A DNA stretch of 64,000 bases from Acetobacterium malicum subsp. dehalogenans DSM 11527. GTDB taxonomy: Bacteria; Bacillota; Clostridia; Eubacteriales; Eubacteriaceae. The stretch is taken from NCBI RefSeq assembly GCF_000472665.1, contig NZ_AXAC01000019.1:24448-88447 (forward strand), read 5' to 3'. Positions within the stretch are counted from its first letter, which is position 1, and every line of letters begins with the position of its first letter. Positions 1 to 8,827 of this stretch are shown in pieces. The translations under genes and the position numbers were made by a program. Under the pieces are notes generated by a model. It made no database searches, had not been told where the DNA came from, and saw nothing but the letters and a program-made list of their open reading frames with translations.

Positions 1-179
1 TACAGTTGGGGGGAACTAACCAGTATTTTGGTGAAATCCTGGAAAAACCCACCATTGGAGACGCCAAATCACCGCTGGAAATATTGGACATCCGCGAAAC
101 GATTACCATTATGTATGGCAGCGAGGTGGTCCTGATGGTTTTTGCGACCTTGATGGCAGTGCTTATTTATTCTTTTTAG
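1..179 (+). CDS. cbiB: Adenosylcobinamide-phosphate synthase CbiB, C-terminal fragment
   Basis: The window opens inside this gene. Reading in frame from base 3 gives 58 residues that begin QLGGTNQYFGEILEKPTIGD and end at a TAG stop at 177-179. The LGG..Y.G....KP.IGD pattern followed by a hydrophobic C-terminal segment is typical of CbiB/CobD-type integral membrane proteins, which join aminopropanol phosphate to adenosylcobyric acid in the late steps of cobalamin synthesis. The next two genes (threonine-phosphate decarboxylase and CobU) belong to the same pathway, which supports the call. The start and most of the protein lie outside the window. Confidence 0.85.
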   Translation, partial: QLGGTNQYFGEILEKPTIGDAKSPLEILDIRETITIMYGSEVVLMVFATLMAVLIYSF

Positions 180-250
180 CAAACAGAAAAATCATTGAAT
201 TTGCAAGCATTGAGTTTAAATAAAAGAATTTAAAATAATTGGAGTGTGCT

Positions 251-1297
251 ATGAATAAACACGGCGGATATCAGGGTGAAAACAAAGAAATGCTGGATTT
301 CAGCGTCAATATTAATCCCTTGGGGATACCCGCAGGAATCCGGGAAAAGCTGATCGCCGGGATTGATGAATTGGTGAAATATCCGGAGATCACCGGGGTT
401 TCGACGATTGCGAAGATCGCCGACGATCTGGCAGTATTACCGGAAAATATCATTCTCGGTAATGGTGCCATTGAGCTGATCTATCTTTTTGCCCGCAGCA
501 TGGGACCGGGGAAGGCCCTGATTATTCAGCCGACTTTTAATGAGTATGAACGGGCCTTAAAGCTATACGGGTGGGATGTGGTCCATCATGTCTTAACAGC
601 GGCGGATAATTTTACCATTAACCCAGAAACATTGGCGACGGTCATAAAAAATGAAAAGCCCCAGGCGGTATTTCTATGCAACCCCAACAACCCCACCGGC
701 CGGGTTTATTCCAAGGACTTTATCAGAGAGATGTTAGAGCATTCGGATCTGGAAATCAGCTGGTTTCTGGATGAATCCTTCATGGATTTTTCTGACGAAA
801 GCGGCAGTCTGGGATTGGTTAAAGACGCAAAACGGAAGGTCTTTATTTTAAAATCCCTGACGAAATTCTATGCCCTGCCAGGGCTGCGAATTGGCTATGG
901 GGTTGGGGTGGCCCCGATTATTGCAAAAATGGAAGGCTTTAAGGAACCATGGACCATCAATGCTCTGGGCCTGATTGCGGCCACTGCGGTTTATGATGAA
1001 AAAGATTATGCTGCGAAGACCAAAACCTATATTCAGGGCGAACGTCAGCGGGTATTTGAAGCCTTAAACCAAATCGAAAGCCTGAAGGTTTATCCCAGTG
1101 GCGCTGATTTTCATCTTTGTCGGTTGTTACAAGGAACTGTGGCAGAGCTGCAGATGGCCCTGGAAAAAGAAGGCATGTCCCTTAGAACCTGCGAAGATTT
1201 TATCGGTCTGGATCGTTCACATTTTCGGATTGCGATAAAAAAAGCAGCCGATAACAACAAGCTTTTGACTTTTCTTAAAAACTGGAGGAATGAGTAA
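251..1297 (+). CDS. cobD: L-threonine-O-3-phosphate decarboxylase CobD
   Basis: A fold-type I PLP enzyme of 348 residues, expected to make (R)-1-amino-2-propanol phosphate for the nucleotide loop of cobalamin. Visible motifs are NINPLG near the N-terminus, CNPNNPTG at about residues 143-150, and the PLP lysine in SLTKFYALPGLRIGYG (K205). The frame is open from a TTG at 239, but GGAG at 241-244 lies six bases before the ATG at 251, so the ATG is chosen. CobD resembles histidinol-phosphate aminotransferase, but the cbiB and cobU neighbours settle the role. The stop TAA shares its last A with the cobU start (TAATG), which suggests translational coupling. Confidence 0.92.
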   Translation: MNKHGGYQGENKEMLDFSVNINPLGIPAGIREKLIAGIDELVKYPEITGVSTIAKIADDLAVLPENIILGNGAIELIYLFARSMGPGKALIIQPTFNEYERALKLYGWDVVHHVLTAADNFTINPETLATVIKNEKPQAVFLCNPNNPTGRVYSKDFIREMLEHSDLEISWFLDESFMDFSDESGSLGLVKDAKRKVFILKSLTKFYALPGLRIGYGVGVAPIIAKMEGFKEPWTINALGLIAATAVYDEKDYAAKTKTYIQGERQRVFEALNQIESLKVYPSGADFHLCRLLQGTVAELQMALEKEGMSLRTCEDFIGLDRSHFRIAIKKAADNNKLLTFLKNWRNE

Positions 1298-1851
1298 TGG
1301 GACAGTTAATATTTGTCACCGGCGGGGCCCGCAGCGGTAAGAGTACCTATGCCGAAAATTTAGCCCGGGAATCAGGCAAGCCCGTCGCTTATATTGCCAC
1401 AGCGATCGCCTTTGACGATGGCATGAAGGACCGGATCGCCAAACATCAGGCGCAACGGCCGGATCATTGGGGCACGATTGAACAATATAAGGATTTTCAG
1501 ACAATCGCCGAGAACCCCATTTTTGAGCAAGCCGAGATCGTTCTGTTTGATTGTCTGACGGTGATGACCACCAATAATATGCTGGATTTTCCGGTGGATT
1601 ATGATACTTGTACGATGGAAAAGATCGGCGAAATCGAAGCTGCCATAAAGATCGAAGTGGAGAAACTGCTGGATGTCTGTCAGGATAAAACTCTGATTGT
1701 TGTTTCCAATGAGGTGGGTTTAGGTTTAGTGCCGGCCTACAAACTGGGCAGTTATTTCCGGGACATCGCCGGACGGATGAATCAACTGGTGGCTGGCCGG
1801 GCCGACGAAGCCTATCTGCTGGTGGCCGGTTTACCGATGAAATTAAAATAA
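1297..1851 (+). CDS. cobU: Adenosylcobinamide kinase / guanylyltransferase CobU
   Basis: A bifunctional enzyme that phosphorylates adenosylcobinamide and then transfers GMP from GTP to form adenosylcobinamide-GDP. The 184-residue length is normal for the family. The N-terminal P-loop GGARSGKS is at residues 9-16. The region HQAQRPDHWGTIE contains the histidine and arginine typical of the guanylylated loop, and NEVGLGLVPAYKLGSYFRDIAGRMNQ is the conserved CobU C-terminal block. The start overlaps the cobD stop by one base. It is the last cobalamin gene visible here and is followed by a hairpin. Confidence 0.93.
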   Translation: MGQLIFVTGGARSGKSTYAENLARESGKPVAYIATAIAFDDGMKDRIAKHQAQRPDHWGTIEQYKDFQTIAENPIFEQAEIVLFDCLTVMTTNNMLDFPVDYDTCTMEKIGEIEAAIKIEVEKLLDVCQDKTLIVVSNEVGLGLVPAYKLGSYFRDIAGRMNQLVAGRADEAYLLVAGLPMKLK

Positions 1852-1868
1852 ATGACAGCAGGAGCCTA

Positions 1869-1909
1869 TTTGCGGTGGCAATCACGATTGCCGCCGCAAA
1901 GGGCTTTTG
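1869..1909 (+). terminator. Intrinsic terminator after cobU
   Basis: Arms 1869-1883 and 1886-1900 pair over 15 positions (one G-T pair) with a two-base loop, and are followed by GGGCTTTTGTTTT. It separates the cobalamin genes from the alkylation repair gene. Confidence 0.6.
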
Positions 1910-1939
1910 TTTTGTCTGAAATAACGGGGAGAAAACACA

Positions 1940-2632
1940 ATGAATCAAAATGATTTAAAAGACGAGCTGTTGGCTTTAGCCGATGAAAAATACCGGAAAT
2001 TTTCCAGCAGTCTGACACCGGGAACCGATACGATCTTAGGGGTACGCCTGCCGGCGCTGCGGAAGATCGCCAAAAGAATGGCCAAAGCGGACTGGCGGCG
2101 CTATCTGGAAACAGCCCGGGATGATAGCTTTGAGGAAACCCTGCTCCAGGGAATGGTGATTGGTTATATTGACGTGGAACTGGCTGAACGCCTGGCGCTG
2201 ATTAAAGCCTATCTCCCCAAGATTGACAACTGGTCAGTCTGTGACAGTTTCTGTACTGGACTGAAGTTCACAAAAAAACATCAAGAGGAGGTATGGCTGT
2301 TTTTACAGCCATACCTTCAGTCCGATGAAGTTTATGAGATCCGCTTCGGGGTGGTGATGTTTATTACTTATTTTGTTGAAGATCGTTATCTGGAACCGAT
2401 GTTTCGGAACTTTAATGCCATTGACTGTGACAACTACTACGTGAAAATGGCCGTAGCCTGGGCGATCACCAGCTGCTTTACGGTTTTTCCGGAAATGACG
2501 ATGATTTATCTGAAGGCCAATGATCTGGACGATTTTACCTACAATAAAGCCTTGCAGAAAATCACTGAATCGCGACAGGTCAATCCGGAGATGAAGGTAC
2601 GGATTCGCTGCATGAAACGAAAAAAGAAATGA
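1940..2632 (+). CDS. DNA alkylation repair protein, AlkD-like
   Basis: A 230-residue all-helical protein of the DNA alkylation repair (AlkD/HEAT-like) family, which removes alkylated bases such as N3- and N7-alkylpurines. Matching features are the N-terminal LGVRLPALRKIAKRMAK block (family pattern GV..P.LR.IAK), WSVCDSFC, and repeated amphipathic helices throughout. The C-terminus is rich in Arg and Lys. The start ATG at 1940 follows GGGGAG with normal spacing. It stands alone between a terminator and an independent promoter. Whether it is an active glycosylase or a non-catalytic relative cannot be judged from sequence alone. Confidence 0.78.
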   Translation: MNQNDLKDELLALADEKYRKFSSSLTPGTDTILGVRLPALRKIAKRMAKADWRRYLETARDDSFEETLLQGMVIGYIDVELAERLALIKAYLPKIDNWSVCDSFCTGLKFTKKHQEEVWLFLQPYLQSDEVYEIRFGVVMFITYFVEDRYLEPMFRNFNAIDCDNYYVKMAVAWAITSCFTVFPEMTMIYLKANDLDDFTYNKALQKITESRQVNPEMKVRIRCMKRKKK

Positions 2633-2797
2633 TAGTGAAGCGGGAATTCACAGTGTGCAGACACCGCGCAACATCGTTGTATAAAATGTATGGAACCCCC
2701 CATTTTTCGCTGTATATTTTGTAAATCAAATGAGGCCAGGGAGATTCGGGAGAGCATTCTAACCGCCGATAGCTGGCGCCACTTAACGTAAAATTCA

Positions 2798-2806
2798 TGT
2801 TATAAT
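2798..2806 (+). promoter_or_regulatory. Extended -10 promoter
   Basis: TGTTATAAT (TGn plus a perfect TATAAT at 2801-2806) lies 24 bases before the start at 2830. No convincing -35 is present, as is usual for extended -10 promoters. Confidence 0.5.
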
Positions 2807-2829
2807 GAACAAAATTAAAAGGTCTTTGG

Positions 2830-3567
2830 GTGAAAATGATGAGGATACATTTAAAATGGATTACGGCAATGATGACCCTGGCAGCTGCAACGGCGATTGG
2901 CATCGGTTTTTTTATGGAGATTGAGCTGGTCTGGGGTCTGGGAATCGGTTTAGGACTATTTTATTATCTATTACTTCCGGCACTTTATATCAGGGATAAA
3001 AACATGGGGCGTTTTGATCATGATCAAGTTCTGACAAGGTTTAATTATTCCCCAGATGAGACTAAACTGGTGGCGGCAACTATTCTTGACTGGCAGAAGA
3101 AACGTAGCCGGTGGATTGCACCATTCGCAGCAGGTTGCCTTGGAATGACGGGGGGTATATTTTTGGTGGTACTCCATGCTCAGTTTCCAGAAATACCTTT
3201 GTGGCAGTGGTTTTGGTTGCTCTTACCGGTCTCATTTCCTTTTATTATCCGATTTGTTTACTTTTTTTATTTAAGACGAATCATTTTGAAAGTTCCCTGT
3301 ATAACTATCGTCGGTCGAAATTTTCTAAAATGGGGAAATATGATGCCTGTTTTTAATGAACGGGAAGACTTAAAAGCCATTGATGCCAGTTTGGTCACAA
3401 AAGACGATCGCCATTATGTGGAGGTTCTCTACCGGAGCATCTCACGGTTGCGTTATGGTGGTAAAGTGGAACATTGCGATCGGGTGCTGGTGCTGGTTCC
3501 TTTGGGCTTTGAAAGACCTGCTCAGAATTTGGTTGCCCTCATCCGCAGTGTAAAAGAAAAACAGTGA
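2830..3567 (+). CDS. Membrane protein of unknown function
   Basis: I do not recognise this family. The 245-residue protein starts with two closely spaced hydrophobic segments (about residues 9-30 and 34-53). A charged stretch follows (about 54-95) and then a second hydrophobic pair (about 97-118 and 124-148). The last 90 residues are soluble, contain a basic and aromatic mix and end KEKQ. This fits four membrane passes and a cytoplasmic C-terminal domain. The start is a GTG at 2830 with AAAAGG eight bases upstream, and an ATG at 2836 is the alternative. A strong extended -10 promoter lies just upstream, so it is probably transcribed alone. Confidence 0.6.
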   Translation: MKMMRIHLKWITAMMTLAAATAIGIGFFMEIELVWGLGIGLGLFYYLLLPALYIRDKNMGRFDHDQVLTRFNYSPDETKLVAATILDWQKKRSRWIAPFAAGCLGMTGGIFLVVLHAQFPEIPLWQWFWLLLPVSFPFIIRFVYFFYLRRIILKVPCITIVGRNFLKWGNMMPVFNEREDLKAIDASLVTKDDRHYVEVLYRSISRLRYGGKVEHCDRVLVLVPLGFERPAQNLVALIRSVKEKQ

Positions 3568-3673
3568 GGTTGATAGTGAGAATATGAAGTCCCGGTGCCA
3601 GGCAGTGCGGCCGAGCAAGGTCGTATCATAAAGAAATAATTTTATTCCATCAGAATACCAAAGGAACGAAGCA

Positions 3674-5650
3674 ATGAAAAATTGGAATCACCTGCCCTCA
3701 GGCGAAATCGAACTCACCATTGAAAGTGAAGCCTATCTTGAGCTCGCAAAAGACGATCTTTTAATACACCAATACGATGATGCGCGACAGGAGCTTGAAG
3801 TTGCCGTCAGGAGCGCCAACCCACAGGCAGAATACCTGCTCGGGGCTCTCTATGAGCATGCGCTTGGTGTTGATAAGGACAAAGAAAAGGCGCTTTTATG
3901 GTACCTTCGTGCTTCAGACCATGGCTACGCACCCGCCCAAACTGCCGCCGCAACGTTGTATCTTGCTGAGGACGATGTGATGACGGATTATGGCGAGGCT
4001 TATCGTTTGCTTACATTGGCGGTGCAAAAAGAAGACGCTGATGGAAATGATGGGTCGCGGTCTGTGGACTTTCCTGATCCAGCGGAATGCTTCGATGAAG
4101 ACGAGCGCTGGATGGCAGTGCAAGAAGGCTATGCTGAATACCTGCTGGGATGGCTACACAGATCCGGTCTTGGTGTGGCGATCGATCATGAGAAAGCCAT
4201 CAGCTGGATCGAAAAGGCAGCAAAAAAAGGATGGCGGGCTGCTGTTTTTGAGCTCGCACAGAGAAGTGACTATGGTATTGATCGCAATGAAGTCTGGGCG
4301 AAAAAGGCGGTCGAGTATGGCGAATACGATCCACTTATTAGTGTCGCACTAAGATATCTAGAAGGTCATGGCACTCCGGAGGACAGCGAAAAAGGCCTGT
4401 CAATTCTCACAGCGCTTGCTGACAAGGGGATTGGTAGCGCACAGTTTACATTGGCTGAATGCTTGATCAAAGGAAAAAGTATGCCCAAAAATGCTGATAA
4501 AGCGCTTCATTATTTATCGCTGGCGGCCCAACATAGCGATGCGAAATTAATTACGGGTCTGGGCATCGCATTGTACAAGTCTGAAAAAACAGAGATAGAC
4601 CCGGACTTAGCCGTAAAATGCCTGGAGCTGGCGGCTGCGGCGGGAGATGATGAGGCGCTGGTTGAACTCGGTAATTTGTACTTTGACGGTGCGGGGGACA
4701 TGGCACCGGATCAGGAAAAGGCTTTTCGGTATTATCGCCAGGCCGCCGAGAAAGATGTCCCCAGCGGTTGGGAATTAGTGGGTTACTGTTTGTATGAGGG
4801 CAAAGGGGCGCCGCAAAACAGGCAAGAAGCCTTGGGGTGGTATGAAAAAGCGGCCGAGCAGGGTCTTTATAACAGTTATTACATGATGGGCATGATTTAC
4901 GGTTATGATGAAACATTATTTAATTATGAGAAAGCGGTCAGCTATTTTGAAAAATCGGCAAAATTAGGGCAGACTGATGCGCTCGTACGACTGGGCACCA
5001 TGCATTTACACGGCGTAGGTACGATACCACCGGATCAGGAAAAGGCTTTTCAGTATTTTAGCCAGGCAGCGCTGGCGGATAATAGCCTCGGATGGGAATG
5101 GGCGGCTTACTGCCATTACTGGGGCTGTGGTACTCAACAAAACAGGCAAAAAGCGCTGCAGTGCTATCACGCGGCGGCGAAAAAAGGTTCGTGCCACAGC
5201 CAGTATATGCTGGGTTATATTTATGGCTATGATCTCACACCGCCTGATCTTAAAAAGGCGGCCCGCTGGTTTGAAAAAGCAGCCCGGCAGGGCCACAGTG
5301 ACGCCCAGCTTAAACTGGGCTTTTACTACCACCACGGGCGCGGTGTCAAGCAAAATGACAAAACGGCATTTAAGCTGTTTACCCAAGCCGCAGCTCAAGG
5401 CCATGCCACCGCTATGCACAATATTGGTGACGCCTATGAAAACGGGTATGGCGTGGAAAAGGATGAAAAACAGGCGTTTACCTGGTATCAGAAGTCGGCA
5501 GAATTGGGTGACAAGTGCGGGATGTTTGGTGTCGGCCGACTGTTGTTTGGTGGCATCGGCACACAACCGAATCGGGTAGAAGGCCGACGCTGGATAAACA
5601 AAGCCGCCAAAGCCGGTTTACAGGATGCCATCGAATGGAGACCACAATAG
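3674..5650 (+). CDS. Large Sel1-repeat protein
   Basis: A 658-residue protein built almost entirely of Sel1-like (TPR-related) repeats of about 36 residues. The recurring pattern is A...LG..Y..G.GV..D..KA..W..KAA..G, for example YENGYGVEKDEKQAFTWYQK near the C-terminus. Roughly a dozen or more repeats can be counted, and those in the middle (for example those around DGAGDMAPDQEKAF and HGVGTIPPDQEKAF) are very alike, which suggests recent internal duplication. There is no signal peptide or membrane segment, so a cytoplasmic scaffold is likely. Sel1 proteins usually mediate protein-protein contacts, and the partner is unknown. AAAGGAACG precedes the ATG. It ends at a bidirectional terminator. 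Confidence 0.85.
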   Translation: MKNWNHLPSGEIELTIESEAYLELAKDDLLIHQYDDARQELEVAVRSANPQAEYLLGALYEHALGVDKDKEKALLWYLRASDHGYAPAQTAAATLYLAEDDVMTDYGEAYRLLTLAVQKEDADGNDGSRSVDFPDPAECFDEDERWMAVQEGYAEYLLGWLHRSGLGVAIDHEKAISWIEKAAKKGWRAAVFELAQRSDYGIDRNEVWAKKAVEYGEYDPLISVALRYLEGHGTPEDSEKGLSILTALADKGIGSAQFTLAECLIKGKSMPKNADKALHYLSLAAQHSDAKLITGLGIALYKSEKTEIDPDLAVKCLELAAAAGDDEALVELGNLYFDGAGDMAPDQEKAFRYYRQAAEKDVPSGWELVGYCLYEGKGAPQNRQEALGWYEKAAEQGLYNSYYMMGMIYGYDETLFNYEKAVSYFEKSAKLGQTDALVRLGTMHLHGVGTIPPDQEKAFQYFSQAALADNSLGWEWAAYCHYWGCGTQQNRQKALQCYHAAAKKGSCHSQYMLGYIYGYDLTPPDLKKAARWFEKAARQGHSDAQLKLGFYYHHGRGVKQNDKTAFKLFTQAAAQGHATAMHNIGDAYENGYGVEKDEKQAFTWYQKSAELGDKCGMFGVGRLLFGGIGTQPNRVEGRRWINKAAKAGLQDAIEWRPQ

Positions 5651-5693
5651 ATGGCAGACGCTATTGCTTTAGTAGCCTGGCTCCTTAATTGAT

Positions 5694-5739
5694 AAAAGCT
5701 TCATCCATCACTCTAAACCGAGCTTTGGATGAAGCTTTT
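5694..5739. terminator. Bidirectional terminator
   Basis: Perfect 14-bp arms AAAAGCTTCATCCA (5694-5707) and TGGATGAAGCTTTT (5726-5739) with an 18-base loop. It sits between the convergent Sel1 gene (plus) and ABC permease (minus), and the A and T ends let it work both ways. Confidence 0.75.
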
Positions 5740-5791
5740 AAATTTTCAGACATAATTTTGAAAAATATTTAATGCCGGTGAAGGAGTGCGC

Positions 5792-7042
5792 CTACTCATA
5801 CCGCAGCGCATCAATCGGATCCAGCTTGGCAGCTTTATTGGCGGGATAAAAGCCAAAGAAGACACCGATCGCCATCGAGAAGCAGAGGGCAATGATCATT
5901 GGTAAAAATGGCGGACTGGTGGGAAATTTCATCAGCGTACTGCCCATTATTCCCAGGGCCGAGCCTAGACCGACACCAATGATTCCGCCGATCAGGCAGA
6001 TAATGATGGCCTCAATGATAAACTGACTGCGGATCGCCGAATTACGAGCCCCTAACGCTTTGCGGATGCCGATTTCCTTGGTTCGTTCGGTGACCGACAC
6101 CAGCATAATGTTCATCACGCCAATCCCGCCGACTAGCAACGAAATTCCGGCAATAACCGAGATTCCCAGGGATAAGGTAGCGAGCATACCGGTGGCCTCA
6201 CTGGCCATCGCTTCCAGACTTTCAGCCTGAATGGTGAAGTCCGATAATGCCCCCAACCCCTTAACAAAATACTCCTTGGTGGTTAGCGCGAAGGCAGCTG
6301 AGTCGGTATTGGAAGTGGCCATGATGGTAAAGTTCTCATAGCCATTCAGATTGGTCGTATCCGGATTCAGGGATTTGGCAGTGGTGATGGGAATAAAGCA
6401 CTCGATCCGGGTATCATCACCCATATAGAATAAGGGGTTATCGATCACCAGTTTTTCGTAGACGCCGATAACGGTGTAAGTCTCATTGGTAGATTTGGTA
6501 TCGACCTGGATTTCTTTACCGATCACATCACCGTCAACACCGACCAGATTGTTTCTCAGGGTGGTATCGATGATGATGACATTTCGGGTTCCATCCATAT
6601 CGCGGTCACTGATAAAGCGGCCCTGAACCAGGTTGATATTGTTGACCAGACCATAATCGGGGCTGGCGCCGGTGATGCTGACATCTTTATGAATGAAGCC
6701 GCTGTTCAGCTGGCCTGAGCCCATCCCGGTAGAAAAGCTGATGGCCTTGATCTGATCAGCATAGGTGCTTCTAAACGCATCAAGTTCATCCTGGGTAATC
6801 AGATCTTCTTCCTGAAGGGTCGACTGGGTATCATAATTTTTAGGCGACAGCGAAACCATAATGTTTTTGCCACCGATTTTATCCATAGTTTTGGTAACTG
6901 AGCCGGTCATGGCAGAACCGAGGGTAGAGATGGCCATCACCGAAGCAATCCCGATGATGATTCCCAGCATCGTTAACAGGGCCCGCATTTTATTGGCCCG
7001 CAAGCCCTCCAGGGCCAGCCGGACATTTTCAAACAGATTCAT
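5792..7042 (-). CDS. ABC transporter permease, MacB/FtsX type
   Basis: A 416-residue permease with the MacB_PCD and FtsX layout. One N-terminal membrane segment (about 17-45, including MLGIIIGIASVMAISTLG) is followed by a large extracellular domain to about residue 280. Three C-terminal membrane segments surround the conserved ERTKEIGIRKALGA coupling motif, and the protein ends PIDALRYE, typical of the family. Its start overlaps the end of the ATPase gene by 14 bases. With the ATPase and the HlyD-like adaptor it should form a tripartite macrolide, peptide or lipid export system. The substrate cannot be read from sequence. Confidence 0.88.
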   Translation of the reverse strand: MNLFENVRLALEGLRANKMRALLTMLGIIIGIASVMAISTLGSAMTGSVTKTMDKIGGKNIMVSLSPKNYDTQSTLQEEDLITQDELDAFRSTYADQIKAISFSTGMGSGQLNSGFIHKDVSITGASPDYGLVNNINLVQGRFISDRDMDGTRNVIIIDTTLRNNLVGVDGDVIGKEIQVDTKSTNETYTVIGVYEKLVIDNPLFYMGDDTRIECFIPITTAKSLNPDTTNLNGYENFTIMATSNTDSAAFALTTKEYFVKGLGALSDFTIQAESLEAMASEATGMLATLSLGISVIAGISLLVGGIGVMNIMLVSVTERTKEIGIRKALGARNSAIRSQFIIEAIIICLIGGIIGVGLGSALGIMGSTLMKFPTSPPFLPMIIALCFSMAIGVFFGFYPANKAAKLDPIDALRYE

Positions 7043-7760
7043 GGCAGGCCTCCAATTGATAATGACCGTTCATGCGGTTATCGACAATCGAACCATCCCG
7101 AAGCCGGATGGTTCGTTCGGTTTCTTCGGCCAGTTCGGCATTATGGGTAATCAGAATAATGGTTTTGCCCTGTTCCTGATGGAGCCGGTGAAAGATATCC
7201 ATCACCAGGCGGCCGGTATGGGTGTCCAGGGCACCGGTGGGTTCATCAGCCAGAATGATGGCGGGATCGTTGGCCATCGCGCGGGCAATGGCTACCCGCT
7301 GTTTTTGTCCGCCGGATAATTCATTGGGGCGGTGATGGGAACGACCGCTCATCTCGACTAATTGGAGCAATTCAGCGGCCCGTCGGGACCGTTCGCTGCG
7401 GGGGACCCCGCCGTATAGCATCGGCAGAGCGACGTTTTTTAAGGCCGTGGAACGGGGAATCAGGTTAAAGGTTTGAAAGACAAAGCCGATTTTTTTGTTG
7501 CGGATTTGCGATAAGCCATCGTCCCGGACGTTTTCCATCGGCAGATGATCCAGATAATAGTGTCCTTTAGTTGGGCGGTCCAGGGCCCCAAGAATATTCA
7601 TCAGGGTGGATTTACCGGAACCAGATGCGCCGACAATCGATAAGAATTCGCCTTCGTAAACGTCCAGATCGATACCGTGGAGAATTTCCAGCTCGTTGGG
7701 GGTTCCCAAATAATAGGATTTGACGATCCCCCGCATTTCGATAATTTTATTTCTCATCAT
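7029..7760 (-). CDS. ABC transporter ATP-binding protein, MacB/LolD type
   Basis: A complete 243-residue nucleotide-binding domain. Walker A is GASGSGKS at residues 44-51, the Q-loop Gln is at about 96, the signature LSGGQ is at 148-152, Walker B IILADE is at 168-173 and the H-loop His is at 206. The [13 protein letters not shown] and [16 protein letters not shown] stretches are typical of the MacB/LolD/FtsE subfamily, which pairs with FtsX-like permeases. The start codon follows the stop of the adaptor gene without a gap (TAA then ATGATG), and its end overlaps the permease, so the three genes are tightly coupled. Confidence 0.92.
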   Translation of the reverse strand: MMRNKIIEMRGIVKSYYLGTPNELEILHGIDLDVYEGEFLSIVGASGSGKSTLMNILGALDRPTKGHYYLDHLPMENVRDDGLSQIRNKKIGFVFQTFNLIPRSTALKNVALPMLYGGVPRSERSRRAAELLQLVEMSGRSHHRPNELSGGQKQRVAIARAMANDPAIILADEPTGALDTHTGRLVMDIFHRLHQEQGKTIILITHNAELAEETERTIRLRDGSIVDNRMNGHYQLEACHESV

Positions 7761-8681
7761 TTATGCCCCGGCTTCCACAGAAACGACCATTCCCGGTTGA
7801 ACAGTTTGCGGTTGAGAAATAATTACCAGACCCTCACTGAGCTGATCACCGGAGATTTCAATCAGCGAATCGGTTTCCAGACCCGTAGTTACCGGAATCG
7901 ATTCGACCGTGAAAGAGCCCTGTTCGACGGGATTTTCTTTGGCCACATATATGCAGGATTGACCGGAATCATCCATCACCAGAGCCTCGAAGGGAACACA
8001 GAAAACATCGGCCCGTTCTTCACTGACAATACTCAGGCGGGTGGTCATTCCGATTTTTAACCCGGTGGTATCGGTGGGGAGATCAATTTCAACCTCAAAT
8101 TCGGCCTTGGTGGCAGCGGCGCTCGCCGTGGTAGCTTCGCTTTTGATGGCTGTCGGGGCGATTTTAGTCAGGTTCCCCGGGAATACCTTATCACCGGTAG
8201 CATCGGATTTTACCAGCACTGGCATATTTTCATGGATATGATTCAAATCAGCTTCTTTAACCTTGCCCCGGACTTTAAGATCGTTGGTGTCCTCAATGGT
8301 AAAAAGCTCGCCATTGGCGGGGTTTCCTTTGACGGCATTCATCGCGGTGATGGTTCCGTTGGTGGTGGCCTTGACATAGCTGTAGCTGTCATCGGCTTTA
8401 TTGTAGAGTTGACATAACCAATCGTCTTTGGCTACCCATTGACCAACCGAAACATAAATTTTTTCAATTTTATCATTGCTGGTATCGCTGATTTTGACCT
8501 TGTTGTAGCTTTCAATCACACCGGTGGCCGAAATTGTGTTTTGCAGGGTTGACTTTGAAAGTGGAGCGGTTTTAACTGCGACCGCCGGAGTAGGCTGGGA
8601 ATTGGCATAAACATAGGCACCCCCGCCAACCAATAGGGCTACCCCAATCACAACACATAAAATAATTCCTTTTTTCTTCAT
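7761..8681 (-). CDS. HlyD/RND-type membrane fusion protein (adaptor of ABC exporter)
   Basis: A 306-residue adaptor with an N-terminal anchor (about residues 4-26), then a barrel-sandwich start NTISATGVIESYNKVKIS and a second lipoyl-like half NGTITAMNAVKGNPANGELF, then beta-barrel segments and a membrane-proximal C-terminus. The coiled-coil hairpin is essentially missing, as is common in Gram-positive members. It is the first gene of a three-gene operon with the MacB-type ATPase and permease. AGAGGAGAAGTT precedes the ATG. The operon promoter is overlapped by a long palindrome, so repressor control is likely. Confidence 0.85.
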   Translation of the reverse strand: MKKKGIILCVVIGVALLVGGGAYVYANSQPTPAVAVKTAPLSKSTLQNTISATGVIESYNKVKISDTSNDKIEKIYVSVGQWVAKDDWLCQLYNKADDSYSYVKATTNGTITAMNAVKGNPANGELFTIEDTNDLKVRGKVKEADLNHIHENMPVLVKSDATGDKVFPGNLTKIAPTAIKSEATTASAAATKAEFEVEIDLPTDTTGLKIGMTTRLSIVSEERADVFCVPFEALVMDDSGQSCIYVAKENPVEQGSFTVESIPVTTGLETDSLIEISGDQLSEGLVIISQPQTVQPGMVVSVEAGA

Positions 8682-8737
8682 AACTTCTCCTCTTTACTCT
8701 TTTTGTTTTTGGATTTAAAAAACTAGTTACTTGATGT

Positions 8738-8787
8738 CGCAACTCGTATTATTGTATTAAGTAATTAATACAATAATACGAGTTGCG
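8738..8787. repeat. 50-bp palindrome over the exporter promoter, candidate operator
   Basis: Two perfect 23-base arms (8738-8760 and 8765-8787) flank the four-base loop GTAA. The inner part is TTGTATTAA-GTAA-TTAATACAA and the outer part is CGCAACTCG/CGAGTTGCG. It covers the -10 and probable start site of the exporter promoter. There is no T-run, so a repressor operator (or two nested operators, for example for a MarR or TetR dimer) is more likely than a terminator. No regulator gene is adjacent. Confidence 0.7.
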
Positions 8788-8798
8788 GTGATTGTCAA
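8770..8798 (-). promoter_or_regulatory. Promoter of the ABC exporter operon
   Basis: On the minus strand TTGACA (8793-8798) is followed after 17 bases by TATTGT (8770-8775), about 90 bases before the adaptor start. The -10 lies inside the palindrome at 8738-8787. Confidence 0.6.
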
Positions 8799-8827
8799 GC
8801 ACTTTATTTAATTTTACTTATTGTTTT

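Noticed and set aside
1316..1948. Open frame of 210 codons on the minus strand
   Set aside because: It is antisense to cobU with Arg/Pro/Ser-rich composition and no motifs, so it is a shadow frame.
5006..5566. Open frame on the minus strand inside the Sel1 gene
   Set aside because: It mirrors the repeated Sel1 codons and has no start signal or domain.
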